Assembly (NCBI RefSeq): GCF_030915385.1
Contig: NZ_CP133268.1
Location: 1,240,001-1,304,000 of the forward strand
Source of the DNA: Neobacillus sp. PS3-12
GTDB taxonomy: Bacteria; Bacillota; Bacilli; Bacillales; Cytobacillaceae
Direction of reading: 5' to 3'
DNA: 64,000 bases
The notes beneath the pieces are model-generated. The model was given only the letters and a program-made list of their open reading frames with translations. It did no database searches and was not told the DNA's origin. The position numbers were made by a program, and so were the translations under genes. This document shows positions 20,058-29,772 of the stretch, piece by piece. The stretch's first letter is position 1; every line of letters starts with the position of its first letter.

Positions 20058-20303
20058 TTATTGATAATATCGTGTTTTCCCGCGATAATTTCCAGCTGCT
20101 TTTTTCTTATTTTTCCCTGTCTTTTTGTTGGGATGATAAAGGATCCCTGTAAGATTACCCGCTATTACAAAAAGGGCAAAAATCAGCCATGACAACGAGA
20201 ATATTCCCTCCACGCCCTGTGCAAAGACATGAAGCCGCGGTACTGCATAATATAGCAGAAAAGCACAAACCAAAAGACAAAGTATATATCTGTTTCTTCG
20301 CAT
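20058..20303 (-). CDS. small two-helix membrane protein, unknown
   Basis: An 81-residue protein that I do not recognise. It has two hydrophobic helices (residues 4-20 ILCLLVCAFLLYYAV, and 33-55 GIFSLSWLIFALFVIAGNL) and a strongly basic C-terminal tail (KKTGKNKKKAAGNYRGKTR), so the tail is likely cytoplasmic. An AGGAGG-type site precedes the ATG. It is 72 bases downstream of ytkL on the same strand, possibly cotranscribed. A short hydrophobic protein at a conserved spot is probably real. Confidence 0.6.
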   Translation of the reverse strand: MRRNRYILCLLVCAFLLYYAVPRLHVFAQGVEGIFSLSWLIFALFVIAGNLTGILYHPNKKTGKNKKKAAGNYRGKTRYYQ

Positions 20304-20374
20304 TCTTTTTCCTCCTAAAATGCTTTTGTATTATTTTTATGCATTTAACAGAAAAAAAAGTATGCTTATCCATT

Positions 20375-21055
20375 TTATATTTCGATAGCTTCTCCTGGAT
20401 TAAGGATTTTCCCATTGATATTATCTAGAAATCCAATAAACTTATTCGGATCCTGTTTAATGATTGGGAATGTATTGTAATGAATCGGCACCACTGTTTT
20501 AGGATTAATCAACTTTGCCGCATAGGCAGCGTCTTCAGGACCCATTGTAAAATTGTCTCCAATTGGCAAGAATGCAAGATCAATTGGATGGCGTTCGCCA
20601 ATTAGTTTCATATCTGAGAAAAGTGATGTGTCACCGGCATGATAAATGGTTTTTCCTTCGTTCATGAAGAGGACTCCGGCTGGCATGCCTAAATAAATGA
20701 TTTCATTTTGTTCGGTAATGTAGCCAGAACTATGGAAAGCAGGAGTAAATTTGACCGTTCCAAAATCAAATTGATAGGCTCCTCCTATATTCATACCATG
20801 TGTTTTCAGGCCCTTCCATCCTAAGTAGGATGCTACCTCTGCCAGACCTACAACAAGGGCTCCGCTCTTTTTAGCTAATGCAATGGTGTCACCTAAATGA
20901 TCACCGTGGCCATGAGTTAAAATGATAGCATCTGGATTCAAGTCTTCTACTTTTAAATCAGTTAAACTATTACCTGTAATAAACGGGTCAATTAAAATCG
21001 TTTTCCCATTTGATTCAATTTTAATAATGGAATGTCCATGATATGAAACTTTCAT
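20375..21055 (-). CDS. ytkL: UPF0173 metal-dependent hydrolase YtkL
   Basis: Metallo-beta-lactamase fold hydrolase of 226 residues, orthologous to B. subtilis YtkL; substrate unknown. Metal ligands are visible in [11 protein letters not shown] (HxHxDH), the second His in TPAFHSSGY, the Asp in [10 protein letters not shown] and a C-terminal His in [17 protein letters not shown] precedes the ATG. It is divergent from the M24 peptidase gene. Confidence 0.92.
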   Translation of the reverse strand: MKVSYHGHSIIKIESNGKTILIDPFITGNSLTDLKVEDLNPDAIILTHGHGDHLGDTIALAKKSGALVVGLAEVASYLGWKGLKTHGMNIGGAYQFDFGTVKFTPAFHSSGYITEQNEIIYLGMPAGVLFMNEGKTIYHAGDTSLFSDMKLIGERHPIDLAFLPIGDNFTMGPEDAAYAAKLINPKTVVPIHYNTFPIIKQDPNKFIGFLDNINGKILNPGEAIEI

Positions 21056-21247
21056 TTTTATCTCCTCCTATTGTTGTTTATAATTTTATTTTCTTTACCC
21101 CTTTAAGCTTTTCCTTCTTTATCATTTATTCTTTTAGCTAAATTATTTTTTTGACTAAACTACAAATCCTAGTATGGTCAATTTATTTACATTTCATATC
21201 GATATTGCTACTCTCAAAGATGGACATATTTTTAGGAGGCTTACAGG

Positions 21248-22345
21248 ATGAATCAACGACTTAAAAAACTTCAATCATGGATGAAGGAAAATGATGTTCA
21301 GATCAGTTTTATGACATCTTCTGAAAATGTATTTTATTTAAGTGGTTTTTACAGTGATCCGCATGAACGTCTGCTGGCTTTAGCTGTTTTTCAAGAGGAA
21401 GAGCCTTTTCTCGTTTGCCCTGCAATGGAAAAACATGGGGCAAAAAGTTCTGGCTGGGATCATGAAATTATCGGATACAGTGATATCGATGATCCATGGG
21501 AACTTATTTTTCAAGCGATAAATAAGCGAATGAAAAAAGTTGAAACTGTGGCAATCGAAAAAGAACATATGAATGTCGAACGCTTTGAAGCGTTATTGAG
21601 CATTTTCCCGAATAGCAGAATGGTTTCTGCCGAAGAAAAATTACGGAAATTACGGATGATTAAAGACCATAATGAATTAAAAATAATCGAAGAGGCCTGC
21701 GCCTTGGCAGACTATGCGGTGGAAGTCGGTGTAAATGAAATAAAAGAGGGAAAAACGGAATTGGAAATTCTATCAGCAATCGAATTTTCCTTAAAGAAAA
21801 AAGGGGTAACGGAAATGTCATTTGCCACCATGGTTTTGACTGGAGCAAACGCTGCATCCCCACACGGTACACCTGGATTAACGAAGATTAAAAAGGGAGA
21901 CCTCGTTTTATTTGATTTAGGCGTGGTGGTTGACCGATATTGTTCTGATATTACGAGAACAGTAGCCTATGGTGACATTAATGATAAACAAAAAGAAATC
22001 TATGATACGGTTTTAAAGGCACAGCTTGCGGCAATTTCAGCTAGTAAACCAGGAACTTCGGCATCAGCCGTGGACCTTGCTGCCCGAAACATTATTTCAA
22101 AAGGCGGCTATGGAGGATATTTTCCCCATCGATTAGGGCATGGCCTTGGGATTAGCGTTCACGAGTATCCATCCATGACAGAAAAGAATCAGTTAGTTCT
22201 TAAAGAAGGAATGGTATATACGATTGAACCAGGCATCTATGTTCCTGAGGTGGCCGGGGTCCGAATTGAAGATGACGTTTATGTCACTGCTGATGGAGTA
22301 AAGGTTTTAACAAAATTCCCAAAAGAATTACAAATCATCAACTAA
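21248..22345 (+). CDS. M24 family Xaa-Pro dipeptidase / aminopeptidase
   Basis: Metallopeptidase that removes or splits at Xaa-Pro. At 365 residues it has a creatinase-like N-domain (1-125) and the pita-bread catalytic domain (about 135-360). The five metal ligands are visible: Asp in LFDLGVVVDRYCSD (two Asp), His in HRLGHGLGISVHEYP, Glu in YTIEPGIYVPEVAG and Glu in VRIEDDV. AGGAGG is eight bases before the ATG. Its exact B. subtilis counterpart (PepQ or YkvY-like) cannot be decided here. It ends at a hairpin shared with ald. Confidence 0.9.
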   Translation: MNQRLKKLQSWMKENDVQISFMTSSENVFYLSGFYSDPHERLLALAVFQEEEPFLVCPAMEKHGAKSSGWDHEIIGYSDIDDPWELIFQAINKRMKKVETVAIEKEHMNVERFEALLSIFPNSRMVSAEEKLRKLRMIKDHNELKIIEEACALADYAVEVGVNEIKEGKTELEILSAIEFSLKKKGVTEMSFATMVLTGANAASPHGTPGLTKIKKGDLVLFDLGVVVDRYCSDITRTVAYGDINDKQKEIYDTVLKAQLAAISASKPGTSASAVDLAARNIISKGGYGGYFPHRLGHGLGISVHEYPSMTEKNQLVLKEGMVYTIEPGIYVPEVAGVRIEDDVYVTADGVKVLTKFPKELQIIN

Positions 22346-22349
22346 CTTT

Positions 22350-22378
22350 AAAGGCCCGAAATATTCGGGCCCTTCTTT
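22350..22378. terminator. bidirectional terminator, M24 peptidase / ald
   Basis: GGCCCGAA and TTCGGGCC with a three-base loop, followed by CTTCTTTTT on the plus strand and T-rich sequence on the minus strand, between convergent genes. Confidence 0.88.
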
Positions 22379-23491
22379 TTACAGCAATGTTTTAGGATCG
22401 TTAAAAGGAAGACCATGGGCTTTTGCTACTGCTTCATAGGTGACATACCCGTCAAGTGTGTTAAGTCCCTTTAACAATGCTTCATTTTCAAGACATGCTT
22501 TTTTATATCCTTTATTCGCAATTTGAACCGCATAAGGGACAGTTACGTTTGTCAGGGCAAATGTTGATGTTCTCGGCACCGCCCCAGGCATATTGGCAAC
22601 AGCATAATGGACCACACCATGCTTTTCATAGGTTGGATGATCATGCGTTGTGATTCGATCAGTAGTTTCAAAAATTCCCCCTTGGTCAATGGCAATATCG
22701 ACAATAACGCTGCCAGCCTTCATAGTCTTAACCATGTCCTCTGTAACGAGCTTAGGTGCCTTAGCTCCCGGAATCAGGACTGCCCCAATCACTAGATCAG
22801 ATTCTTTGACGGCTTCTGCTATGTTATATGGATTTGAGATAAGTGTAGAAATTCGTGAACCAAAAATTTCGTCTAAATGGCGAAGGCGTTCAGGATTCAA
22901 GTCAATTATATTCACCATTGCACCTAATCCGACTGCAATTTTTACAGCATTTGTTCCCGCAACGCCGCCACCGATAATGGTGACCCTCCCAGGCCCAACA
23001 CCTGGTACACCCGAGAGCAATATTCCTTTTCCTCCATTTATCTTTTCTAAAAATTGCGCACCTACTTGCGGAGCCATTCTCCCGGCGATTTCACTCATTG
23101 GCGTTAATAAAGGAAGCGTGCCATGAGGCAGTTGCACTGTTTCATATGCGATACCGACAACTTTATGGTCTATTAACGCTTTCGTTAATTCTGGTTCTGC
23201 AGCTAAATGTAGGTATGTAAATAAAATTTGATTTTCCCGGAAGTATTTATATTCATTAGGCAATGGCTCTTTCACTTTCATCACCATATCCATTGACCAA
23301 ACTTCATCACTCGTTTCAACTACTTGTGCACCGTTAATGGTAAAATCTTGATCAGAAAAACCCGAACCGATTCCAGCCCCTTTTTCAATAAATACTTCAT
23401 GACCAAACTTCAATAAATTAACTACTCCTGCAGGTGTCATTGCCACACGGTTTTCATTATTTTTTATTTCTTTTGGTATCCCAATCCGCAT
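22379..23491 (-). CDS. ald: alanine dehydrogenase
   Basis: NAD-dependent L-alanine dehydrogenase that deaminates alanine to pyruvate and ammonia; needed for alanine use and sporulation in Bacillus. At 370 residues it has family length. The N-terminus [20 protein letters not shown] is the family signature with substrate-binding Arg; the NAD site is [18 protein letters not shown] with [11 protein letters not shown]. The catalytic His lies in [11 protein letters not shown]. The gene stands alone. Confidence 0.96.
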   Translation of the reverse strand: MRIGIPKEIKNNENRVAMTPAGVVNLLKFGHEVFIEKGAGIGSGFSDQDFTINGAQVVETSDEVWSMDMVMKVKEPLPNEYKYFRENQILFTYLHLAAEPELTKALIDHKVVGIAYETVQLPHGTLPLLTPMSEIAGRMAPQVGAQFLEKINGGKGILLSGVPGVGPGRVTIIGGGVAGTNAVKIAVGLGAMVNIIDLNPERLRHLDEIFGSRISTLISNPYNIAEAVKESDLVIGAVLIPGAKAPKLVTEDMVKTMKAGSVIVDIAIDQGGIFETTDRITTHDHPTYEKHGVVHYAVANMPGAVPRTSTFALTNVTVPYAVQIANKGYKKACLENEALLKGLNTLDGYVTYEAVAKAHGLPFNDPKTLL

Positions 23492-23593
23492 TTCAAACCC
23501 CTCCTTATATTTTCCCTAAAGAATATGCAGGCGAAAATCATAACTCTTGGGTTATTGCCTTATTACAGGAAAATAAATAGTAAGGAAAAAGGC

Positions 23594-23622
23594 AAAAAAA
23601 CTGCCCATAGAAGGACAGTTTA
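23594..23622 (-). terminator. terminator after 89-residue repeat protein gene
   Basis: On the minus strand AAACTGTCC pairs with GGGCAGTTT, followed by seven T residues. It lies between the repeat-protein gene and ald. Confidence 0.75.
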
Positions 23623-23643
23623 AGCTAACATTCATACGATTAT

Positions 23644-23913
23644 TTAATGGTGATGTTCTGTTCCTTTAGACCCATATAAATCGCCATGTAATCCATATTT
23701 GTTAATAGAGCCGCTGGAATAGGAATTCATTAGTTGTTCGTTTACCATCATTGCTCCATCATCATCAATCAGATGATCAGATAGATCATCGTGTAAACCT
23801 CTTTTATTAATCGTTCCGCTATTATATGAATTCATGATCTGTTCATTTACCAACATTGAACCTTTAGCATCATAAATTAACGCGGATGGCTTCTTAAACT
23901 GACTGTTTGTCAA
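23644..23913 (-). CDS. small protein with an internal 25-residue duplication, unknown
   Basis: An 89-residue hydrophilic protein that I do not recognise. It contains two near-identical 25-residue repeats, about residues 20-44 (MLVNEQIMNSYNSGTINKRG) and 55-79 (MMVNEQLMNSYSSGSINKYG), each ending GLH-x-DL and linked by an acidic stretch; the C-terminus is EHHH. No membrane helix or Cys. Its small size, duplication and monocistronic arrangement recall spore or coat-associated proteins, but that is only a guess. The gene is divergent from the universal stress protein gene. Confidence 0.65.
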   Translation of the reverse strand: MTNSQFKKPSALIYDAKGSMLVNEQIMNSYNSGTINKRGLHDDLSDHLIDDDGAMMVNEQLMNSYSSGSINKYGLHGDLYGSKGTEHHH

Positions 23914-24016
23914 ACTTCTCCCCCTTTTTTTTGGAAACTTCTTTCTTATTGTTCGATAATTTGAAACACATATTCATTTTAAATATTGTATAATTGTGGT
24001 AAGGAGGGAGATGACA

Positions 24017-24469
24017 ATGGGACTTGAGTACAAGAATATCTTAGTTGCTATTGACGGTTCTCAGGAAGCAGACTGGGCTTTTAAAAAAGCAATAGATATT
24101 GCTAAGAGAAATAATGCAAAGCTTTTATTGGCTCATGTTATTGACACAAGAACGTTCGCCACAGTTGAGGCTTACGATCGGACCATTGCTGAAAGAGCAG
24201 ACAAATTCGCATCAGAATTGCTGGAAAACTATCAAAAAACAGCGGTTAATGCAGGTGTTAAAGATGTTGATTATGTCATTGAGTTCGGCTCCCCGAAGGT
24301 TAGAATTCCAAAGGATATTGCTAAAAAAAATGATATTGATTTAATTATTTGCGGTGCAACTGGACTTAACGCAGTAGAGAGATTTTTTATCGGCAGTGTC
24401 TCCGAACATATTACCAGATATGCTCCTTGTGATGTGCTTGTCATTCGTACAGAAAAAGAAGAAGGATAA
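24017..24469 (+). CDS. universal stress protein, UspA family
   Basis: USP-fold protein of 150 residues, probably ATP-binding: the C-terminal GATGLNAVERFFIGS fits G-2x-G-9x-G-S. The N-terminus YKNILVAIDGSQEADWAFKK is the usual first strand and helix. Of three in-frame ATG/GTG candidates the ATG at 24017 is chosen because AAGGAGG then lies eight to nine bases upstream. Role in stress is inferred from the family. Confidence 0.85.
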   Translation: MGLEYKNILVAIDGSQEADWAFKKAIDIAKRNNAKLLLAHVIDTRTFATVEAYDRTIAERADKFASELLENYQKTAVNAGVKDVDYVIEFGSPKVRIPKDIAKKNDIDLIICGATGLNAVERFFIGSVSEHITRYAPCDVLVIRTEKEEG

Positions 24470-24490
24470 ATACAATTTCATTCATCAACG

Positions 24491-24518
24491 AACATGCAGT
24501 GTAAAAGCTGCATGTTTT
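24491..24518 (+). terminator. terminator after usp gene
   Basis: AACATGCAG and CTGCATGTT with an eight-base loop, followed by TTTTG, 20 bases after the stop codon. Confidence 0.85.
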
Positions 24519-24598
24519 TGTAACAATTCTGTATCTATTCAAAATCTAAAAAGTGTAGTACAATTATTTTTAATACAATATATGAGGAGGTTTTGTAA

Positions 24599-24913
24599 AT
24601 GAAAGAATTCTTTTGTTATGATGATCGCCTAGGAATCCATATTCCTAACTTCGATTCAGAATGGGACTTCTATAGGCTGGATACCCAACATTCTATTATG
24701 TTCCATTGGGAAACCATCCGCGGTTCTATTCCTGATCGTATCGCTGACCTCGAAAATTCTATCAACATTAAGCAAGCTCAACTCTCTGATGAAAACGACT
24801 TCCATCGTTCTTGTGAATTAAATGCAGAAATCGCAGAACTAGCTTCCGTCATCAATGATCTATGGATCTTATATCGTGAACACCAAGAAATTTCAGACAA
24901 AGTTTTACAATAA
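24599..24913 (+). CDS. conserved small protein, unknown
   Basis: A 104-residue soluble acidic protein that I cannot name. The first 50 residues are rich in aromatic residues (EFFCYDDRLGIHIP, WDFYRLDTQHSIMFHWE), the rest is a predicted helix pair (RIADLENSINIKQAQL and LNAEIAELASVINDLW) likely to form a coiled coil. AGGAGG precedes the ATG. It stands between two terminators as a single-gene unit. Confidence 0.7.
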   Translation: MKEFFCYDDRLGIHIPNFDSEWDFYRLDTQHSIMFHWETIRGSIPDRIADLENSINIKQAQLSDENDFHRSCELNAEIAELASVINDLWILYREHQEISDKVLQ

Positions 24914-24920
24914 TAAACAC

Positions 24921-24957
24921 AAAAGCTCACTCTTTCACAAAAAGAGGAGCTTTTTTT
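24921..24957 (+). terminator. terminator
   Basis: AAAAGCTC-CTCTTT arms pair with AAAGAG-GAGCTTTT, followed by a run of T, directly after the stop codon of the preceding gene. Confidence 0.85.
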
Positions 24958-25079
24958 GTCAGAATATTATCCTTTTTGGATCTATAAAGAAAAATTTGCC
25001 AATTTACGAACTACGATAATTCCTAGATACATAAGTAATGGGCTCTGCCATTCCTTTTAAAAACAGAGCCAAATAATAT

Positions 25080-25592
25080 TTAAATATCCTTTTGTATCTC
25101 TCTGACTACATGCCCGATTTCCGGAAGGATTAACTTATGCATCGCCAGTTTTACAGCACCTGTTGAACCTGGAGTAGAAAAGACAGCCTTATTTTTCACT
25201 ACTCCTGCAATCGCTCTTGAGAGGATTGCACTTGATCCAATATCCTCCTGATAACTTAGCATTCTAAATAGCTCTCCAAATCCAACAATTTCTTTCTCAA
25301 GCAGATTTTGAACCGTTTCAATTGTTACATCACGCTTGGCTATTCCTGTCCCGCCATTTAAAAGGATCACATTGATCTCTTCATTGTTGCATCCTTTGAT
25401 AATTTCATTTTCGATCGGACCCGACTCATCTTTTACAATGACATAATCGATTATGTTGTGTCCCTCATTTTCCAAAAGTTCAATCATTAGTTTTCCGCTT
25501 TTATCGGTTTCCTTATCCCTGGTATCACTTACTGTGATGACTTTGCACCCCACAACTTTTGCCGCCTGCTTCTTGTGCTCCTGTACACTCAT
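25080..25592 (-). CDS. moaB: molybdenum cofactor biosynthesis protein B
   Basis: MoaB/MogA-fold protein of 170 residues, adenylating molybdopterin or related step in molybdenum cofactor synthesis. Visible: CKVITVSDTRDKETDKSG near the N-terminus, the substrate loop LNGGTGIAKRDVTIETV and the C-terminal FSTPGSTGAVKLAM. Its start overlaps the stop of the EcsC-family gene (ATGA), so they are coupled. No other moa gene is close. Confidence 0.92.
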   Translation of the reverse strand: MSVQEHKKQAAKVVGCKVITVSDTRDKETDKSGKLMIELLENEGHNIIDYVIVKDESGPIENEIIKGCNNEEINVILLNGGTGIAKRDVTIETVQNLLEKEIVGFGELFRMLSYQEDIGSSAILSRAIAGVVKNKAVFSTPGSTGAVKLAMHKLILPEIGHVVREIQKDI

Positions 25593-26431
25593 TCCATGGT
25601 CTCCTCTTTCTCTTGAAGGTAACGTAGCTGATAATAATTATGGGCAAATTCAGTCACTTTTCTTGTTAGCTGATAGTTTGAAGTTGCGCCTATTGCCATA
25701 CTAAAAAGCGGGATACCCTGTATCCTTTTTTTTCTAAAGAAAAGAATAATCATTGCTTTAAAAATTTGTTTTACTGGCTGCTCCAACCATGTAATATCTG
25801 TTATTTGCTCACTGCCTTCATAGAAGTAATGATCATTTTTTTCATCTAATTCGTTTCTTAAGGACTTCCAGCCTGCCTTTTGAATCTTATGAGGAAGTAA
25901 GGCAAGATGAAAAATTTTTAGGGAGGTCATCATTTCATATGGTGTATTTACCTCAAAACCGTATGTCATTGAAATTAATTGAACCACTCTCAGATTGATG
26001 ATGGCGATCGCAGGAAGGTCCATTCCCAGAAACAGTGCTCCCCCAGTTCCAGCTAATCCCCCTTGTGCAAAGGAATAAAATCGATGCCTGGCAATTTGCT
26101 GCTCTGCAATATATTGTAATTGTTCCACTTTTAGAAATTTGAGATCTTCTATTGTCTCAATCTCATGATTAAAGATTCTTCCTGCAGACAAGATCCTGTT
26201 CTTTGCTTCTATTTGCAATTCCGATCCCTGAATCATTGCATGTAGATGGAATAGCCACGTATCAACCACAGCAAAAAACTGCTGTTGAACCGTATCAGGC
26301 AAGAATAAAAAAGTCTGTTCCACATATTTTTCATATAATAATTGAAAGTCGTTGGGTTCATAAGCCAGCAGTTTCTTTTCCCAATCCTCTATCCCTTGTA
26401 ATGTTTGTTTTTCCCGATCTGTCAATGGCAC
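25589..26431 (-). CDS. EcsC family protein
   Basis: EcsC-family protein, about 280 residues, function unknown; some members are linked to ABC exporters. The central segment with HRFYSFAQGGLAGTGGALFLGMDLPAIAII is the typical hydrophobic stretch of the family, followed by SMTYGFEV. The start is uncertain: a TTG at 26452 lacks a ribosome site, while AGGGGTG is six bases before GTG at 26431, giving a protein starting at PLTDREKQ. It is upstream of and coupled to moaB. Confidence 0.75.
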   Translation of the reverse strand: MPLTDREKQTLQGIEDWEKKLLAYEPNDFQLLYEKYVEQTFLFLPDTVQQQFFAVVDTWLFHLHAMIQGSELQIEAKNRILSAGRIFNHEIETIEDLKFLKVEQLQYIAEQQIARHRFYSFAQGGLAGTGGALFLGMDLPAIAIINLRVVQLISMTYGFEVNTPYEMMTSLKIFHLALLPHKIQKAGWKSLRNELDEKNDHYFYEGSEQITDITWLEQPVKQIFKAMIILFFRKKRIQGIPLFSMAIGATSNYQLTRKVTEFAHNYYQLRYLQEKEETME

Positions 26432-26495
26432 ACCTGTCACCCCTAATTTCAAGCCAATTATTCTTTTTAGTATATCATAATAAGGGTGAGACGAA

Positions 26496-26534
26496 AAAAG
26501 ACAAAAGACTCTAAAATGAGTTCTTTTGTCTTTT
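26496..26534 (-). terminator. terminator after ackA
   Basis: AAAAGACAAAAGA-CTC and GAGTTCTTTTGTCTTTT form a 16-bp stem with one bulged base and a short loop, downstream of the ackA stop on the minus strand. Confidence 0.8.
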
Positions 26535-26539
26535 CATTA

Positions 26540-27733
26540 TTACTGGATATGCGCTAAGCGAATAACATCACGTGCAATCATAACTTCTTCATCTGTAGGA
26601 ATGACGATAACTTTAACAGGTGAATGAGGGTAGTTAATAAATGCTTCTTCTCCTCTAACTTTATTTAGAGAAGGATCAAAATAAACACCCATAAATTCAA
26701 GACCTTTTAAGATTTTTTCTCTAATTGAGACACTATTTTCACCAATACCTGCTGTAAAGATGATGGCATCTACTCCGTACATACGGGCAGCATATGATCC
26801 AAGGTATTTATGGATACGATTTGCAAAGACATCTAAAGCCAATTGGGCACGCTCATTTTCTTTCGTTGCTTCCTGTTCAATATCACGAAGATCGCTTGAA
26901 AAACCAGACAGCGCAAGCATACCACTCTTTTTATTTAAAACATCTAAAACTTCTTCAGCTGTTTTCCCTGTTTTCTCCATAATAAATGGAATTAATGCTG
27001 GGTCAATGTTTCCAGAACGTGTACCCATTGTAACCCCGGCAAGTGGTGTAAAGCCCATCGAAGTATCAATCGACCTGCCTCCTTCTATAGCTGCAATACT
27101 TGCTCCATTTCCTAAGTGGCAAGAAATTAAGCGAAGATGCTCAACTGGACGTCCCAAAAGCTCAGCAGCACGCTGTGAAACATATTTATGTGATGTTCCA
27201 TGGAAACCATATTTTCGGATTCCATAATTTTTATAATATTCATAAGGAAGACTGTATAAGTAAGAACTTTCTGGCATGGTTTGATGGAATGCTGTATCAA
27301 ATACAGCTATAGCTGGTACATTTGGAAGTACGGATTGGAAAGCCTTAATTCCTGTTGCATTTGCTGGGTTATGTAATGGTGCAAGTTCGGATAACCCTTC
27401 GATTTGCTCCAATACCTGATCTGAAATAAGAACAGAATCATTAAACAATTCGCCGCCATGAACAACCCGGTGGCCAACACCATCGATTTCATCCAGGGAT
27501 TTAATAATTCCAGTTGTTGTAAGTTTATCAAGAAGCATTTGAACAGCTACTTCATGATTTGGAATGTCTAACGTTTCTGTTAATTTTTCCCCATTAACGG
27601 TGATGTTAAAAATTGAGTCGTTTAAACCAATCCGTTCAATTAACCCTTTTGTAATTACTTCTTCACTTGGCATTTCAAACAATTGAAATTTCAATGATGA
27701 ACTGCCTGCATTGATCGCAATGATTTTTGCCAT
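26540..27733 (-). CDS. ackA: acetate kinase
   Basis: Interconverts acetyl phosphate plus ADP and acetate plus ATP in overflow metabolism. At 397 residues it has family length. The ASKHA fold signatures [13 protein letters not shown] (N-terminus), the catalytic loop [24 protein letters not shown], and [12 protein letters not shown] plus the ATP site FTAGIGENS are present. GAAGGAG precedes the ATG. Bacillus ackA is known to be activated by CcpA through an upstream cre site, but no convincing match was found in the 212 bases here. Confidence 0.97.
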   Translation of the reverse strand: MAKIIAINAGSSSLKFQLFEMPSEEVITKGLIERIGLNDSIFNITVNGEKLTETLDIPNHEVAVQMLLDKLTTTGIIKSLDEIDGVGHRVVHGGELFNDSVLISDQVLEQIEGLSELAPLHNPANATGIKAFQSVLPNVPAIAVFDTAFHQTMPESSYLYSLPYEYYKNYGIRKYGFHGTSHKYVSQRAAELLGRPVEHLRLISCHLGNGASIAAIEGGRSIDTSMGFTPLAGVTMGTRSGNIDPALIPFIMEKTGKTAEEVLDVLNKKSGMLALSGFSSDLRDIEQEATKENERAQLALDVFANRIHKYLGSYAARMYGVDAIIFTAGIGENSVSIREKILKGLEFMGVYFDPSLNKVRGEEAFINYPHSPVKVIVIPTDEEVMIARDVIRLAHIQ

Positions 27734-27945
27734 TATTCGACCGCTCCTTCTTTAACTTCATCATCAGTCGTGCTTCTTCTTTTTTATTGTGCACAATCCG
27801 ACAGCGAATATTTCCCTTCATTTTTTCATTAAATCACTGTAGTTGGAACATTTCAAGAAGGAGTTTTAAATAATGGCCTTTTCAGCTAAATATAATTATA
27901 TTCAGATATTCAGAACCATTAAAAAAATAAAATAATTAAACAAAA

Positions 27946-28926
27946 TTATCGATTTTGAAACCATTCGTCTATTTTTCCTAATACCTTTTCCATCACGGCC
28001 GAACTTGATAAAGATGGTAATTGTACAAGCAGAGCTTGCTTTGGTGTTTGAATGTTTTCGCCTTTTTTTTGCAATATTAATATACTTTTTCCTGCATTTT
28101 TATTTTTAAACATACTTTCAGGCAATTGAATCAGCCCTTGGATGATTAGATGTTCCTTTATGTACTCATGTAGTAATGTGGCCTGTTCACTCTCAAATAA
28201 CCCATTTGGGATTAAGAAAAATAAGTATCCTCCTGGAACGGTATGTTTAACACTCTGCTCGATAAACAAGTGATGTGAATAGGTATGTCCTTCTTCTGCT
28301 TTTATTTGATAATCAGCTGCTCTCAGGTCATTGGGGTAAAAGCCAACAGGAAGGTCACTAACCACAACATCTGCCGGGTCAAGAAATAGGGGTTCCATAG
28401 TATCCTGATGAAAAAATTGAACAGAGTGCTCTTGCAAATTGGCATTGACATAAGCCAGTTTAATGAGGATATCGTCAATTTCTACCCCAAATGATTCAAT
28501 ATTTTTTTGTGCTTGCTGATTCAAAACCGTTGTTAACAAATTACCAGTACCGACAGCAGGATCTAACAAACGATATTCTTGCTTCTGAATAAATTTACTT
28601 ACTAAATATCCTACTAATATTCCAACCGTATCTGGTGTCATTTGGTGATTTGGCTGAATATTTTCTTTCATTCCTTTTAGGATCACAAGCTGGAATGCTT
28701 TACGAATTTCTTCTTTTGAGAATCTTGCTAAATTTACTTGCTCATATTGCTTCTTTAGCCTTTTAACAGTCAGTTCACTTAACTCCTCTTGAAGTATGGA
28801 ACTCTGAAAGAGATTTTCACCCGTTTCTGCCAAAGCCTCAAGATATGTACACGACAATTCTTCCTGAAGTACAATTGCCGTTTCATTAAATAATGTAAAA
28901 AGCTCTTCTACTGGAGAAATTTTCAT
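27946..28926 (-). CDS. ytxK: class I SAM-dependent methyltransferase YtxK
   Basis: N6-adenine-type methyltransferase fold of 326 residues, orthologous to YtxK; substrate not established. Helical N-terminal part (1-95), then Rossmann domain with LLDPAVGTGNLLTTVLN (SAM motif), VVSDLPVGFYPND in the place of the NPPY-type catalytic motif (SDLP replaces NPPF) and GGYLFFLIPNGLF. The altered motif means DNA methylation is uncertain. AGGAGGAG precedes the ATG. It lies between ackA and tpx, as in B. subtilis. Confidence 0.88.
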   Translation of the reverse strand: MKISPVEELFTLFNETAIVLQEELSCTYLEALAETGENLFQSSILQEELSELTVKRLKKQYEQVNLARFSKEEIRKAFQLVILKGMKENIQPNHQMTPDTVGILVGYLVSKFIQKQEYRLLDPAVGTGNLLTTVLNQQAQKNIESFGVEIDDILIKLAYVNANLQEHSVQFFHQDTMEPLFLDPADVVVSDLPVGFYPNDLRAADYQIKAEEGHTYSHHLFIEQSVKHTVPGGYLFFLIPNGLFESEQATLLHEYIKEHLIIQGLIQLPESMFKNKNAGKSILILQKKGENIQTPKQALLVQLPSLSSSAVMEKVLGKIDEWFQNR

Positions 28927-29009
28927 TTTACTCCTCCTAACCTAAATTTCTCTATCCATTGTAACGAGTCCAAAAAACTTTAACAAGAAATTAAATGGTT
29001 TTGATTGAA

Positions 29010-29036
29010 AAAGACCTCACCAGTGGCGAGGTCTTT
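29010..29036 (-). terminator. terminator after tpx
   Basis: AAAGACCTC and GAGGTCTTT arms with a nine-base centre and a T run on the minus strand, 46 bases downstream of the tpx stop codon. Confidence 0.75.
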
Positions 29037-29081
29037 CTCAAAAAAAGCTGATTTTATGATTGCAGCGATAGGCTTTTAAAA

Positions 29082-29582
29082 TTATTTTGCGTTTTTAACT
29101 GCTTCTAGTGCTGCTTCATAATTAGGATGGTTTGTGCCTTCGCTGACATATTCAACATATGTTACAGTATCGTTGGAATCAACTACAAAAATTGAACGAG
29201 CTAATAAACGGAACTCTTGCATAACAACCCCGTAAGCTTCACCAAATGATAGATCGCGGTGGTCAGATAATGTTTGCACATTTTCAACTCCAGCTGCTCC
29301 ACACCAGCGTTTTTGCGCAAATGGAAGGTCAACACTGATTGTTAAAATTTTAACATTTCCTAAATTAGAAGCTTCTTGGTTGAAACGACGTGTTTGGGCA
29401 TCACAAACACCAGTATCAAGTGATGGTACAACACTAATAAGACGAACTTGTCCTTTTGTGTCATTTAATGTAACCTCTGATAAATCATTTGCTAAAACTG
29501 TAAAATTAGGAGCTTTATCTCCTACTTTAATTTCATTTCCAGGTAGTGTAACTTTGTTTCCAATAAATGTAACGTTTGCCAT
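29082..29582 (-). CDS. tpx: thiol peroxidase
   Basis: Atypical two-Cys peroxiredoxin of 166 residues, reducing peroxides with thioredoxin. The peroxidatic Cys is in [14 protein letters not shown] (about residue 59) and the resolving Cys in [12 protein letters not shown] (about residue 93). AGGAGGAT precedes the ATG. Single-gene unit between two hairpins. Confidence 0.96.
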   Translation of the reverse strand: MANVTFIGNKVTLPGNEIKVGDKAPNFTVLANDLSEVTLNDTKGQVRLISVVPSLDTGVCDAQTRRFNQEASNLGNVKILTISVDLPFAQKRWCGAAGVENVQTLSDHRDLSFGEAYGVVMQEFRLLARSIFVVDSNDTVTYVEYVSEGTNHPNYEAALEAVKNAK

Positions 29583-29734
29583 TTGACATTCATCCTCCTC
29601 GTAATCTTATGTACATAGTAAATATATCTTCTTAAAAATTTTTTTGCAATTATTTCGACTCTTTTATAAGAATGAATATAAAGAAAGCAAACTTTTATTT
29701 AGTTAAAATATTTGCCTGCGGCCCTTCATGAAAA

Positions 29735-29765
29735 AAGTTAATCTTCTCTGCCGGAAGATTAACTT
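29735..29765 (-). terminator. terminator after ytfJ
   Basis: AAGTTAATCTTC and GAAGATTAACTT form a perfect 12-bp stem with a seven-base loop, followed by T residues on the minus strand. Confidence 0.87.
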
Positions 29766-29772
29766 CTTTCCA

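Noticed and set aside
25044..25073. GGCTCTG / CAGAGCC arms after moaB as a terminator
   Set aside because: Loop is 16 bases and no T run follows on the minus strand.
27734..27945. cre site for ackA
   Set aside because: No sequence in this gap matches the CcpA consensus well enough to report.
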